Shown: positions 27,473 through 38,035, counted from the stretch's first letter. The stretch: 64,000 nucleotides of DNA from Paenibacillus foliorum (GCF_013141765.1 NZ_WHOD01000013.1:349135-413134); one strand, 5' to 3'. A program made the numbers and translations. Notes: generated by a model from the letters alone, not told the origin.

Positions 27473-27736
27473 TTAAGCTCCTCCTAAAGTTGCGAATTAT
27501 TCGATGGTTAGCGTTAAGCTCAACCGAATTATATAGGACGAGATTCAACTAAGTATTAAATGTACGTCAACTGTAAGTAAAATTAAAAAATTAACAATAA
27601 CTTAGTATCGGCCAAACATCACTTTTACAAATGGTTGCTATGATTACTAGGTGTGAGCGGGAGGTTCTACCTTTGTTAAGGTCAGCTAGTGAACTAACAG
27701 AAGTTTCAAATTTAGGAAGGCGGGGTTTAATAAAAT

Positions 27737-30700
27737 ATGTTGAATTGGTTGGTAAGGAAAAAGAAGTGGACGAGCTTGGCGCTTGCAGTACTGATGCTGT
27801 TGGGCTCATTATTGCCACAGAGTGTGTTGCCTACAGTTAAGGCTGCTGCTGCACATGTAGTAATTAATCAGATTTATGGAGCAGGTGGAAATAGCGGAGC
27901 GAGTTATAAGAACGATTTTATTGAGTTATATAATCCTACTGGAATTGAAGTTGATCTGAATGGCTGGTCTGTTCAGTATGCATCCTCTGCTGGTACAACA
28001 TGGGCGGTTACCAATTTAACGAAAAAAATACCGGCCTATGGTTACTATCTGGTCTCAGAGGCAGGCGGTACAAATGGAACGGCACTACCATCGCCCGATG
28101 ATTCAGGAACAATTCCAATGGCGGCAAACAACGGAAAGGTTGTATTGGTAAGCAGCACGGATGCTATTACAGGAGGAGCACTCCCAGCGGATTATTCAGC
28201 TTCTCACATTATTGATTATGTAGGTTACGGCACTGCTACTGCATTCGAAGGTACGGGTCCAACACCGGCTCCTGACACCTTAAATAGTGTGCAGCGCAAA
28301 GGCTACGGCCAAGATACCAATTATAATAATAATGATTTTACCAAGGTGGCTGTAAATCCACGGAATACATCCAGCCCCATTGCTATTCCTGATTTAAGCA
28401 GTGATCCTATACCGCAAAACATTTTATTCACCAACCAAAGCGGAACAGGTGCAGTAACTGGTTATGCAGGAACAGTTACAGGGAGCACTTACATCTCGCT
28501 ATACACCACCAATCCAAGTTTAGGTGGAACAGTAGTCAAAGCCGTGTATGCTGGATCGGATGGGGATTTTACACTAAGCTTCCCCAATCCCCAAAATAAT
28601 ACAACGGTTTATGTTACCTCTACAGAGACCGGTAAAGAAGAAAGCAATGGTGTAACTATTGTTGCTGCAACTGCTTCGGCTGTGGTCAATACAAACGCCA
28701 TCGGCTTTTTGATAGATGGTTCCGGGAAAGGATCGATCACGGGTTCCGCGGGTGCAGCGGCAGCCAATGCGAGAGTATATTTTTACAAAAGCGCTGATAC
28801 AAGTGTGGGAAATCGATTCCTTTCATCAACTGACGGAAAAGATTATGTAAGGTCCGATGGCAATGGAGCGTTTGCTTTTAATATGGACAACGCAACAAGT
28901 GATGTTTACATATCACAAGTATCCACAAGTGCAAATGGTGAGAAATTGGAAGGGAATGCTGAGAAGGTCACAAAAGCGGACACAAGCGTTATTACTCCTA
29001 TCTCCAGCTTGCACACGAATGATTCTAATGGTAAGTCTGATAAAATCGGTCAAATATTCACTATAAAAGGTGTAGTTACGGTAGACAACAATGTAGTGGG
29101 CTCAAATAGTTTTTATGTGCAGGATGCTACAGGGGGCATTAATGTTTTCGGGGCAATGCCAGGAGGTGTAACTGTCGCCAAGGGCGATTTGATTACAGTT
29201 ACTGGGGCAGTCGCTTTTTATAATGGATTAACGGAAATTGTTCCGAGCAATGTTGTGAAGAGCGGCACGGCTGCAATGCCTCCCGCAGTAGATACAACGA
29301 TTGCTGATTTGAATGTTTTCGCTAGAGCTGAGCTGCTTGAAGGCAAACTCGCTAAGATAACAGGGAAAATTACCAATATTCCCGCTGCCTCCGGCGGTGG
29401 TTATAACATAACCTTTGCTGATGAAGCGGGCAAAACAACGACTTTAAGGGTAATGACTGTTACAGAGATTGATGTAGTGACTTTTTTGCAAAAAGACCAC
29501 ACCTATACGGTTACAGGAATTTTGAGCCAGTATGATTCCAGTTCGCCTTATACAAGTGGTTATCAAATCTTCCCAAGAAACGCAGCTGATATTCAAGAAA
29601 TCAAACTGGTAATTTTGAATCACGATGCAATGACACAGGCGTACACGTCAACAGACATCAAATTTAAAGCAACCGCACAAAATGCAGATTCAGTTATTGT
29701 TCATTATCGTGCGACAGGTGGAAGCACATTCCTGCCACTGCCTATGACAACGACTGATCAAATGGCATACAGTGCAGTCCTTACAGCAGCTAATGTTCCG
29801 GCTGGCTCCTCTTTCGAATATTACATTGAAGCCAAAACAGGTACGGATACGAAGCAAGCGGGCAGTCCGAGCGCTCCTTACAGTGTGCAGGTTGTTGCGG
29901 ATACATTTGCTCCTAAGTTTTACGGAGAGCTGCCGATCAATGGAATAATGACGGAAGACATTCGACCTAATATTTCCGTACAATTTGATGAGCCGAGCGG
30001 ATTGGATATTTCTACATTGAAGGTGTTGTTAGACGGCAACGATGTAACGGGCCAAGTAACGCCTTCAGCCGATAACCTTCAGCTTCAACTTAACGCAGAT
30101 CTAGCAGTCACGGATCATACTATTAGTATCAGCGTGAAGGATTTGAAAGGAAATGCCGCTACTTATTCCTGGACTTTTAAAATTATACCTGTGTTTACAG
30201 GCGGCAACCATTATCGTGGAACTACGCACAACCACACCAATATTTCTCATGATGGAGCGGGTAGCCCGGAGGCTGCATTACAGGCTGCCAAAAAGTATAA
30301 GTACGACTACTTTGCTTTTACAGACCACTCTCATGACATCGATGCTGCTCAAGTCGGACAAGATACAGTAGACCATAAGGGCCAGCCAGAGCGAACAGGT
30401 GGTTCGGATTGGGCGCTGACGAAGCAATTGGCAAATCAATATACCAAAAACAATGAATTCGTTGTATTTCCAGCTTTTGAAATGACGGCAACGACTTGGG
30501 GTCATTCCAACGTGTTTGGGACTAACAATTTTATTGACCGCAAACAGAACAGTGGTCAATACCAAGATTTGAACAAGTATTATGCTTGGGTCATGACTTA
30601 TGATGACGTTGTAGCCCAGTTTAATCATCCAGATATGTCGGCAAATGCTTTTAATAATTTTATGCCTTACGATGCTAATGTCGATAAGCTGTTTACAATG

Positions 30701-33700
30701 CTTGAGGTTGGTAATGGTTCAGGACATTACGCTTATTACAATGCTGAGAAGAAGTTTTACAGTGCGCTTGATCTCGGATGGCATGTTACCCCTACTTTTG
30801 GGGAAGACAATCATGATGGCACATGGGGCCAGACGATGAGACGCACAGTCATCGTGTCCAGCGATCTTTCCCAAGAATCACTGCTGCATTCGATGCGTAA
30901 TAGACGTGTGTATATGACCGAAGATCCTAATTTTACTTTGGATGTTTTGGCAAACGGACAATACATGGGCGCAACGGTCAAAGGGAAAACATTAAATTTC
31001 TCGATTTCCGGTAAGGACGATGTAACAGAAGTAAATACATTACCTGAATACAACTATCTGCCATCCAATTACAAATCGGATGACCGGGTTGCGAAGGTGG
31101 AGCTGCTTACCAACGGTGGGAAGGTGGTAGATTCCTATTCACCAATGACCACAAGCTTTACTTGGAACCCTACCTATACGGTACCCGGCGGCCAGCAGTG
31201 GTTCGTTGTTAAAGTTACACAAAAAGATGGGGAACAAATTTACTCGGCCCCTATTTGGTCAGAGGTAGCTAGTACTGATGTGAAAATTAGCGGTGTGAAC
31301 GTGGCTGGAGACAGCTTGACTGCGACAATTCCTGCTGTATTGCAAGCCGGTATTTCCAACCTAGGTACACAGGATGTAGCAAATCTGAATGTACGATTCT
31401 ATTATGATGTGGCAGATGCAGATCATTTGATTGGACAAACGGTTGTACCTTCTATCGTTTCGAAAGGAACGGCAACTGCGAGCGTAACGTGGAATAATCC
31501 GGTTAGCGGCAATCATACTCTAATTGCTGTTATTGATGGACCGATTGGAGATTCAACTGGCGATAACACGTTTAGTATTCCTGTAGTTATCAAAAATCCA
31601 TTGGGCATCAAGATTATGCTGGATGCATCGCACCAAAATGAAAATACAACCAAAGATACCGGTACTTATAAGGATAGTCTGAAGGCTATCACCAAACAGT
31701 TACAGCAAGAGGGATATACCGTTGTGGAAAACACCTCTTCTTTAGCTACACCTTCTACATTGGCTGGTGTCAACGTTCTAGTATTAACTTATCCGACTAT
31801 CTCGTTGACAGATGATGAAAACACGGCAGTAGATACTTTCATAAAAGGTGGGGGTTCGTTACTACTTACCGGAAAAAGCAATAACAGTGCAAATCCTGCA
31901 AAAAACAACGATTTACTGACAAAGATCGGTTCCTCCATACAAATAAATAATGACGGCATATTTGATTTGAGTGCTGATGGAAACTTCTGGAGCACTCCTG
32001 CAACTTCGCCTTTTGCCGTTAGACTCCATCCGGGCTTGGTTCGCAACTACATGACGGATCGTGTACTTACGGTTGAATATTACAGCGGAGCCAGTCTTGA
32101 GAAGGCAGGTCATCAACCATTAGTAGACACAGATACAATTACTGTGCTTGCCAAAGGTAATGAAACAACCTATCAGAACAATATTACAGCTGGTGGATAT
32201 ATTTATGATAATGTCAGTGATAACACAGGGGGTTCGGCGATTCCAGCGATTGCTTCCGAACAGCTCGGAAATGGCAGAATTGTCGTATCCGGAATGAACT
32301 TTTTTAATGACAAGCAAATGGACGAAGCGTTTAATCCAAAAGGCAACAATGAGCTTGCATTGAATATAATCAATTGGCTTGCGCATCGTGATACGGTTGT
32401 GTCATCGATAGATGCGGCGCGCACTAAAGAAGACGGTACTTCAGTTGTTGTTGAAGGTACGGTTACTACAGCAGCTGGCGTATTCTTCGATGCCTTCTAT
32501 ATTCAGGATGAGACTGGCGGAATCATGGCATATAAGGAAGCGCCGGAAGGCAGCTTGAAGCTCGGTGATAAAGTCCGGGTATACGGGCAAATGAAAACAT
32601 TTGAAAACAATAAAGAGCTGGATTTTGGATCTTTTGAGTTGGATGTTATCAAGACAGGCCAATCCGATCCTATACAGCCGAAGCAGCTAACCACAGGCCA
32701 AGCGAGTTCTGAAAGTAATCAGGGATTTCTGGTAAAAGTAAAAGGAACCATTATATCAAAACCTGATGAAAATTCGTTCGTAGTGAATGATGGCAGCGGA
32801 CCTATTCTGATATTCACGGACGGATATATTGCGAACCAAAGCGGGCCAGTTCCTGACTTGAAGATCGGTGATACCCTTGAGGCAACAGGAATGGCAGGTA
32901 AATACTCCGAAGGTATTCGAATTCGTGTGCGTAATACGAAGGAATTAATCGGAAATCCGTCGACTGGCAACGGCAACATCAAAGTCCAAATCCTCGGAGT
33001 CAATGACTTGCACGGCAATATTGACAGCAAGTTTAACGAGAAGGATTCCGGGATTAACCGTGACCTTGACGGAGACGGAAAGAAAGATAAAGACTTAGGC
33101 GGTATGCAGTTCCTTGCAACACATATTAAAGCGAAGAGAGAGAGCAATCCGAATACGCTAGTCGTTCATTCCGGCGACATGGTCGGAGCGAGTCCTCCAT
33201 TGTCGGCTCTCTTCTATGATGAACCAACGATTAAAGTACTGAATGAAATTCGCTTCGATGTAGGCGCAGTGGGTAACCATGAGTTTGACGATGGAACGAA
33301 CGAATTGATTCGTCTTGCCCATGGCGGAGTTAATCCAGGCGGTAAAGAATATGAAGGTATGAATTTCCCGATTCTTGGTGCAAACGTACGGTATAAGGCT
33401 AATAACAAGCATGTGTTTGACCCTTATGTTGTGAAGGAAATCGGGGGCGCTAAGATCGGATTTATCGGTGTTGTTACTGAAGAAACGCCATCGATCGTAA
33501 TTCCGACAGGCATTCAAGATCTTAAGTTCACAAATGCTGTTGAGGAAGTAAACGCGGCGGTTAAAGAGTTGAAGGCGCAGGGTGTTAGAGCAATCGTCGT
33601 GCTGGCGCATATGAGCGCAGATCTTAATGCAAACGGACAGCTTGTTGGCGAGGCGGTAAATCTTGCTAACGGAATCGATGATGAAGTGGACGCTATTTTT

Positions 33701-36163
33701 GCAGCGCATAACCACAAAGAAGTTAAAGGTACAGTTAACAACAAGCTAGTCATTTCGGCATGGGAGTACAGTAAAGCATTAATGGATGTAGATTTGGAAA
33801 TCAGCCGCGAAACAGGTGATGTTGTATCCAAATCAGCTGAAATTCTTTACAACCTTCGTACCGTGGATGCTGATGCGAAAGTACAGAGCATCATTGACGA
33901 GTACAAAGCACTTGCAGGTCCGAAATTGCAAGAAGTCGTAGGTCAGAACCTAAATGAAATGACCAAAGACTACCCAGGTAAAGGTATTGGTAAAAATTCC
34001 GACTTTGCGTTGGGTAATATGATTGCTGATGCAATGAAGGCTGAGATGAAAGCTGATTTCGCTATGATGAATGGCGGAGGCGTACGAGATAATCTCAATG
34101 TGGGTGAGATTACTTGGGAAGAGCTTTTCAAAATCCAGCCGTTTAATAACACGTTAATGAAAGTGGAAGTAACCGGAGCAGAAATGAAAGGAATCGTTGA
34201 AGCTCAGCTTGGCACAGGCTCGACATTCGGACCGGATTCTCACGTTGGAGGCTTCCGCTATTCATGGGCGCAAGTAGGTTCAACGAGAAAGGTCATTGCT
34301 ATTACACTGCCGGATGGCACGCCCCTAGATCCGAGCAAGATGTATAGCCTTGTTGTAAACAGCTTTATGTATACCAGCAATGATGCCAGATACATCCAAA
34401 TGCATACGCTTGGCAAGAATCCGGTACAGGGTCCGGAAGATTTGCCAGCAACGGTTAACTTTGTGAAAAATCACGTAGGTCCGATCAATTATGTATCTGA
34501 AGGACGTATCCGTGAAATCGCAGCACCGGATGCAGTCTTACCGGTGTGGCCGAGCGGTAAGTCGTTAACGGAAGCAGGAAGAACGACAAACAGTATTGCA
34601 TTAGCATGGACGCAAGCAACAGATAATGTTGCTGTTACTGGCTACAAAGTGTACAACGGAAGTAATCTCGTTACAACGGTCACTGGATCAACTTACAGCT
34701 TCACAGTAGGCGGTCTTACACCTAGAACGAATTATGTGTTCAAAGTAGAAGCCATTGATGCAGCAGGGAATGCTACAATAGATGGTCCGTCCTTAGAAGT
34801 TAACACTTTGGCAACATCTAATAGCGGACACGGATCCAGCCCAAGTCCAGGTGCAGGAACGGGTACTGGCAGTCCAAGTCAGGCAGGAACTGCAGATCCA
34901 GTTTCGACGCCAAATGGAGTAGTATTAAAACCTAATGAAGCGGAACTGAAAAAAGAAATTGCAGCAGATGGCAAAACAGTAACGAAATTTATAGTCAATC
35001 CGGAATCCTTTGCTAACACACTGAAGTTGAGCAGCGGCAACGATACCGTAAAAACGATTATAATCAATATGTCTAATGTCCAAGGCACGGTAAAAGTGGA
35101 ATTGCCGTTTAACGCTCTTAAAGAGGCGGCAGGTGATGCTAAAAACACGATTATCCGCGTTGAGACTGAGAACAAATCCTACAACCTGCCGCTTAGCATT
35201 ATTAATGCAGGGGCGCTTGCAACAGCTTTAGGAACAAGTGCTGATAAAATTAACATTACCGTTACAATTGAAGCGGTGACAGGTGCAGAAGCGCAACAAA
35301 TCAACACGGCAGCATCCCAGCCTGGTATGAAATTGTTATCCGATGGAGTCAGCTTCACAATCACTGCAGAGGCCAACGGAAAAACGACGGAAGTGAACGA
35401 TTTTGGTACCACTTATGTAGTAAGAACGATTACGATTAATGAGCCGATAAACAGTAATGAAGCAACTGCAGTTGTTTTCGATCCGGCTACAAAAGAAATG
35501 ACCTTTGTACCTGCCGTATTCGAAAAAGCTGACGGGAAAACGGTAGTTCAAATAAAACGTAATTCCAACAGCACTTATACGGTTGTAAAATTGGAGAAAA
35601 CTTTTGCAGACTTGAAGGGACACTGGTCACAAAAAGACGTCGAGCTTCTCGCTTCCAAGTTGGTTGTGAAAGGGCAGACTGATACTCAGTTTGGTCCGGA
35701 TAGCGATATCACTCGTGCAGAATTTGCAGCACTTCTTGTACGCGCGCTTGGTTTGAAGGTGGATGGTTCGGCAAAAGCAAGCATTAAAGACATCAAAGAT
35801 GGCGAGTGGTACGTAGGAGTGTTAGGAACTGCAATGAAAGCAAGCTTGATGGAAGGCTTTGAGGACGGAACATTCCGTCCGAATGCCAAGATTACACGTG
35901 AGCAGATGGCCGTAATGATAAGCAGGGCGATGGCGGCAGCAGGTAAAGTCGGGGATAGTAAGAAAACCGATGTTACTGCAAAATTTGCTGACGGAACCCA
36001 AATTCATGATTGGGCAACGGATGCTGTTGCTAAAAACACAGCTGCAGGTATCATTCAAGGTACCTCGGAGAATAAGTTCATGCCTGCGCAATTTGCTACA
36101 AGAGCAGAAGCTACAGTAATGTTGAAGCGACTGCTGGAGTTTACGGAATTCATTAACAAATAA
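27737..36163 (+). CDS. Giant SLH-anchored surface protein: lamin-tail, OB-fold, PHP, 5'-nucleotidase
   Basis: 2808-residue exported protein. In order: signal peptide (1-37); lamin-tail domain (about 38-165, FIELYNPTGIEVDLNGW); carboxypeptidase/Ig-like repeats (about 215-400); first OB-fold of YhcR type (about 415-615, FYVQDATGGINVFG); Ig-like domains; CehA/McbA-like PHP metallohydrolase (about 815-1060, with THNHTN, FTDHSHD and EDNHDG as metal-ligand motifs); CARDB-like domain (about 1181-1287); GATase-like fold (about 1290-1550); second OB-fold (about 1553-1745, FYIQDETGGIMAY); calcineurin-type 5'-nucleotidase (about 1748-2050, VNDLHGN, HSGDMVG, VGNHEFDDG); 5'-nucleotidase C-terminal domain (about 2065-2235, MMNGGGVRDN); fibronectin III (about 2270-2359); a Gly/Ser linker; an unassigned domain; three SLH domains (about 2623-2808). 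It probably degrades extracellular nucleotides and phosphoesters while bound to the cell wall, like YhcR/YfkN. The ribosome site is AAGGCGGGG, somewhat distant. Confidence 0.9.
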   Translation: MLNWLVRKKKWTSLALAVLMLLGSLLPQSVLPTVKAAAAHVVINQIYGAGGNSGASYKNDFIELYNPTGIEVDLNGWSVQYASSAGTTWAVTNLTKKIPAYGYYLVSEAGGTNGTALPSPDDSGTIPMAANNGKVVLVSSTDAITGGALPADYSASHIIDYVGYGTATAFEGTGPTPAPDTLNSVQRKGYGQDTNYNNNDFTKVAVNPRNTSSPIAIPDLSSDPIPQNILFTNQSGTGAVTGYAGTVTGSTYISLYTTNPSLGGTVVKAVYAGSDGDFTLSFPNPQNNTTVYVTSTETGKEESNGVTIVAATASAVVNTNAIGFLIDGSGKGSITGSAGAAAANARVYFYKSADTSVGNRFLSSTDGKDYVRSDGNGAFAFNMDNATSDVYISQVSTSANGEKLEGNAEKVTKADTSVITPISSLHTNDSNGKSDKIGQIFTIKGVVTVDNNVVGSNSFYVQDATGGINVFGAMPGGVTVAKGDLITVTGAVAFYNGLTEIVPSNVVKSGTAAMPPAVDTTIADLNVFARAELLEGKLAKITGKITNIPAASGGGYNITFADEAGKTTTLRVMTVTEIDVVTFLQKDHTYTVTGILSQYDSSSPYTSGYQIFPRNAADIQEIKLVILNHDAMTQAYTSTDIKFKATAQNADSVIVHYRATGGSTFLPLPMTTTDQMAYSAVLTAANVPAGSSFEYYIEAKTGTDTKQAGSPSAPYSVQVVADTFAPKFYGELPINGIMTEDIRPNISVQFDEPSGLDISTLKVLLDGNDVTGQVTPSADNLQLQLNADLAVTDHTISISVKDLKGNAATYSWTFKIIPVFTGGNHYRGTTHNHTNISHDGAGSPEAALQAAKKYKYDYFAFTDHSHDIDAAQVGQDTVDHKGQPERTGGSDWALTKQLANQYTKNNEFVVFPAFEMTATTWGHSNVFGTNNFIDRKQNSGQYQDLNKYYAWVMTYDDVVAQFNHPDMSANAFNNFMPYDANVDKLFTMLEVGNGSGHYAYYNAEKKFYSALDLGWHVTPTFGEDNHDGTWGQTMRRTVIVSSDLSQESLLHSMRNRRVYMTEDPNFTLDVLANGQYMGATVKGKTLNFSISGKDDVTEVNTLPEYNYLPSNYKSDDRVAKVELLTNGGKVVDSYSPMTTSFTWNPTYTVPGGQQWFVVKVTQKDGEQIYSAPIWSEVASTDVKISGVNVAGDSLTATIPAVLQAGISNLGTQDVANLNVRFYYDVADADHLIGQTVVPSIVSKGTATASVTWNNPVSGNHTLIAVIDGPIGDSTGDNTFSIPVVIKNPLGIKIMLDASHQNENTTKDTGTYKDSLKAITKQLQQEGYTVVENTSSLATPSTLAGVNVLVLTYPTISLTDDENTAVDTFIKGGGSLLLTGKSNNSANPAKNNDLLTKIGSSIQINNDGIFDLSADGNFWSTPATSPFAVRLHPGLVRNYMTDRVLTVEYYSGASLEKAGHQPLVDTDTITVLAKGNETTYQNNITAGGYIYDNVSDNTGGSAIPAIASEQLGNGRIVVSGMNFFNDKQMDEAFNPKGNNELALNIINWLAHRDTVVSSIDAARTKEDGTSVVVEGTVTTAAGVFFDAFYIQDETGGIMAYKEAPEGSLKLGDKVRVYGQMKTFENNKELDFGSFELDVIKTGQSDPIQPKQLTTGQASSESNQGFLVKVKGTIISKPDENSFVVNDGSGPILIFTDGYIANQSGPVPDLKIGDTLEATGMAGKYSEGIRIRVRNTKELIGNPSTGNGNIKVQILGVNDLHGNIDSKFNEKDSGINRDLDGDGKKDKDLGGMQFLATHIKAKRESNPNTLVVHSGDMVGASPPLSALFYDEPTIKVLNEIRFDVGAVGNHEFDDGTNELIRLAHGGVNPGGKEYEGMNFPILGANVRYKANNKHVFDPYVVKEIGGAKIGFIGVVTEETPSIVIPTGIQDLKFTNAVEEVNAAVKELKAQGVRAIVVLAHMSADLNANGQLVGEAVNLANGIDDEVDAIFAAHNHKEVKGTVNNKLVISAWEYSKALMDVDLEISRETGDVVSKSAEILYNLRTVDADAKVQSIIDEYKALAGPKLQEVVGQNLNEMTKDYPGKGIGKNSDFALGNMIADAMKAEMKADFAMMNGGGVRDNLNVGEITWEELFKIQPFNNTLMKVEVTGAEMKGIVEAQLGTGSTFGPDSHVGGFRYSWAQVGSTRKVIAITLPDGTPLDPSKMYSLVVNSFMYTSNDARYIQMHTLGKNPVQGPEDLPATVNFVKNHVGPINYVSEGRIREIAAPDAVLPVWPSGKSLTEAGRTTNSIALAWTQATDNVAVTGYKVYNGSNLVTTVTGSTYSFTVGGLTPRTNYVFKVEAIDAAGNATIDGPSLEVNTLATSNSGHGSSPSPGAGTGTGSPSQAGTADPVSTPNGVVLKPNEAELKKEIAADGKTVTKFIVNPESFANTLKLSSGNDTVKTIIINMSNVQGTVKVELPFNALKEAAGDAKNTIIRVETENKSYNLPLSIINAGALATALGTSADKINITVTIEAVTGAEAQQINTAASQPGMKLLSDGVSFTITAEANGKTTEVNDFGTTYVVRTITINEPINSNEATAVVFDPATKEMTFVPAVFEKADGKTVVQIKRNSNSTYTVVKLEKTFADLKGHWSQKDVELLASKLVVKGQTDTQFGPDSDITRAEFAALLVRALGLKVDGSAKASIKDIKDGEWYVGVLGTAMKASLMEGFEDGTFRPNAKITREQMAVMISRAMAAAGKVGDSKKTDVTAKFADGTQIHDWATDAVAKNTAAGIIQGTSENKFMPAQFATRAEATVMLKRLLEFTEFINK

Positions 36164-36185
36164 CAGAGTTTTTTCCATAAAGGCA

Positions 36186-36214
36186 GGCTGCTGGGAAATC
36201 CCGGCAGCCTTTTG
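36186..36214 (+). terminator. Terminator of the giant surface protein gene
   Basis: GGCTGC-T-GGG and CCC-G-GCAGCC pairing with an AAAT loop, then TTTTG. Confidence 0.8.
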
Positions 36215-36218
36215 TATG

Positions 36219-36241
36219 ATTCCATGCTTCGAGCATGGAAT
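36219..36241. repeat. Perfect short palindrome
   Basis: ATTCCATGCT-TCG-AGCATGGAAT, 10-base perfect arms, directly after the terminator and about 155 bases ahead of the symporter gene. No T run follows, so it is more likely an operator or an RNA hairpin than a terminator. Confidence 0.5.
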
Positions 36242-36396
36242 TGAATGTACATGAATACACATAAATGTACTAATTTTAATTGGAAAATTGTCAAGGGAAT
36301 TGATGTGAAAATAAATATATTGACAAACAGATGCTCAAGTCTTATTCTATGATTTATCCAAGTAACTTTATAGGAATTAAAGGGGGCTGTACGAGA

Positions 36397-37752
36397 ATGA
36401 AAAATAACTTACTTCTAGCATTTCAAAGCAACTGGGTCAGCTTGCTAGTTTCGATTGTCATCATCGGAATTCTAGTTTTTTTGGCCAAGAAACGCGTCGG
36501 ATTTGGCGCTCGCGTATTTATAGCGCTAGGACTGGGACTCCTGGCAGGAATTGTGTTCAACACTTTCAAATTGGATTATAAGAGTGTCAGTACTATTGGT
36601 ACGATCTATGTCAATTTGATTAAAATGATGGTTATGCCATTGGTTTTCGTTCTTGTAATCAATAGTATTTCGTCCTTGGCAAGTATGACGCATCTGCGCA
36701 AGCTAGGTGTTAAGACGATCCTTTGGTTTCTTTCCACTACTGGCGTCGCAGCATTGATCGGTTTGATTGTTGCGCTGGTCGTAGACCCAGGTAATGGAAT
36801 CAAAGCAGTAGTACCTAAGGACTTCAAAGTGAGAGAGGTTCCAACCTTCTCCCAAGTTATTCTAGACCTGGTGCCGTCCAATCCTATCAGTGATATGGCT
36901 GCAGGCAAAGTAGTACCCGTGTTGATATTTGCGATTTTCATTGCTGTAGCGATCGTTCATATTAGCTCGAGAAAGCCGGAGAGCGTAGAGCCTGTAAAGC
37001 AATTCATGAAATCGGCGACTGATGTGCTTCATCAAGTAATCAAATACGTGATTCGCTTAACTCCTTACGGCGTTTACGCGTTGATAGGGGCAATGGCTGC
37101 AAAGTACGGATTGGAAACTTTAGCTCCATTGGTGAAAATTATTATTGCTTCTTATATCGCTCTCATACTACATTTCGTATTCGTGTTCGGTGGGTTGGTT
37201 TCATTTGTGGCTAAGGTTAATCCAATCAAGTTTTTCCGGAAAGCCTACCCGACAATTGCTGTTGCCTTTACAACCCGCAGCAGCTATGCAACACTTCCGG
37301 TGAATCTGGAAGTTATTACGAAACGCCTGCGTGTTTCACCGCGAATTGCAAGCTTTGTGGCGCCTCTAGGGGCTACAATGAACTTTAACGGATGCGGCGG
37401 TGTGTGGCCAGCCGTTGTCGCTATCTTCGTCGCACGTGTTTATAATGTACCGTTGGAGATTACCGATTATATCGTGTTGATATTGGTGAGCGTTATATCT
37501 TCTGTAGGCGTTGCAGGTGTACCCGGTCCGGCTGCGATTTCCACAACCGTAGTATTAACTGCAATGGGATTGCCGCTGGAAGGCATGGGCTTAGTGCTTG
37601 GTGTCGAAGCGGTCATCGACATGGGGCGTACTGCAGTTAACGCGACAGGAACGACGGTTACTGCACTGCTGGTGGCGGATTCGGAAGGCGAATTCGACCG
37701 TGCTGCGTTTGATCGTGATGAAGAAGACGAGCTTGAACTCGCATCCGCATAA
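36397..37752 (+). CDS. Dicarboxylate/amino acid:cation symporter, TcyP-like
   Basis: 451 residues with the fold of the DAACS family: about eight helices, two re-entrant loops and a final acidic tail (FDRDEEDELELA). The helix pair near the binding site reads AFTTRSSYATLPVNLE and NFNGCGGVWPAVVAIF, followed by GVAGVPGPAA and VEAVIDMGRTAVNATG. Those pieces resemble TcyP, the L-cystine importer of B. subtilis, more than GltP/DctA (which have SSSAGTLP and NMDG). Cystine import is therefore likely but not proven. ATG 36397 is preferred because AAAGGGGG lies upstream; an ATG at 36331 would add an unlikely 22-residue leader. Confidence 0.82.
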   Translation: MKNNLLLAFQSNWVSLLVSIVIIGILVFLAKKRVGFGARVFIALGLGLLAGIVFNTFKLDYKSVSTIGTIYVNLIKMMVMPLVFVLVINSISSLASMTHLRKLGVKTILWFLSTTGVAALIGLIVALVVDPGNGIKAVVPKDFKVREVPTFSQVILDLVPSNPISDMAAGKVVPVLIFAIFIAVAIVHISSRKPESVEPVKQFMKSATDVLHQVIKYVIRLTPYGVYALIGAMAAKYGLETLAPLVKIIIASYIALILHFVFVFGGLVSFVAKVNPIKFFRKAYPTIAVAFTTRSSYATLPVNLEVITKRLRVSPRIASFVAPLGATMNFNGCGGVWPAVVAIFVARVYNVPLEITDYIVLILVSVISSVGVAGVPGPAAISTTVVLTAMGLPLEGMGLVLGVEAVIDMGRTAVNATGTTVTALLVADSEGEFDRAAFDRDEEDELELASA

Positions 37753-37820
37753 ATCAATAAATCTTAAACCAAGAGGGAACTCAATCCTCATATACTCATC
37801 ATAGTTTGAAGAAGATTATA

Positions 37821-37886
37821 GGAGTAAACCAAGTAAGCATAGTCAGCCAGCCATTGTGCGGCTATGCATACGGGTTTACTCCTTTT
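37821..37886 (+). terminator. Terminator of the symporter gene
   Basis: Long hairpin with outer arms GGAGTAAACC and GGTTTACTCC and inner GCATAG/CTATGC, then TTTTC. Confidence 0.8.
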
Positions 37887-38020
37887 CATTAATGATATTG
37901 CTATATAATATTGCATAAAGTCGCTCGTTTAATGCTAATATTAAGCAAAGTGGAAGCTTAGAGCTTAAGTATTTAGGAAAGTTTAATTTGCGTATTTTAC
38001 AAAACTGTATTACTCTTAGA

Positions 38021-38035
38021 TTAGAATCATTCTAA
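38021..38035 (+). promoter_or_regulatory. PerR/Fur-type 7-1-7 box upstream of fur
   Basis: TTAGAAT-C-ATTCTAA is a perfect 7-1-7 inverted repeat. It resembles the PerR consensus TTATAAT-N-ATTATAA more than the Fur consensus TGATAAT-N-ATTATCA. In B. subtilis the fur gene is controlled by PerR, so the placement fits. Confidence 0.6.

Noticed and set aside
33158..33715. 185-codon minus-strand frame inside the giant surface gene
   Set aside because: It is an antisense shadow of the conserved 5'-nucleotidase module.
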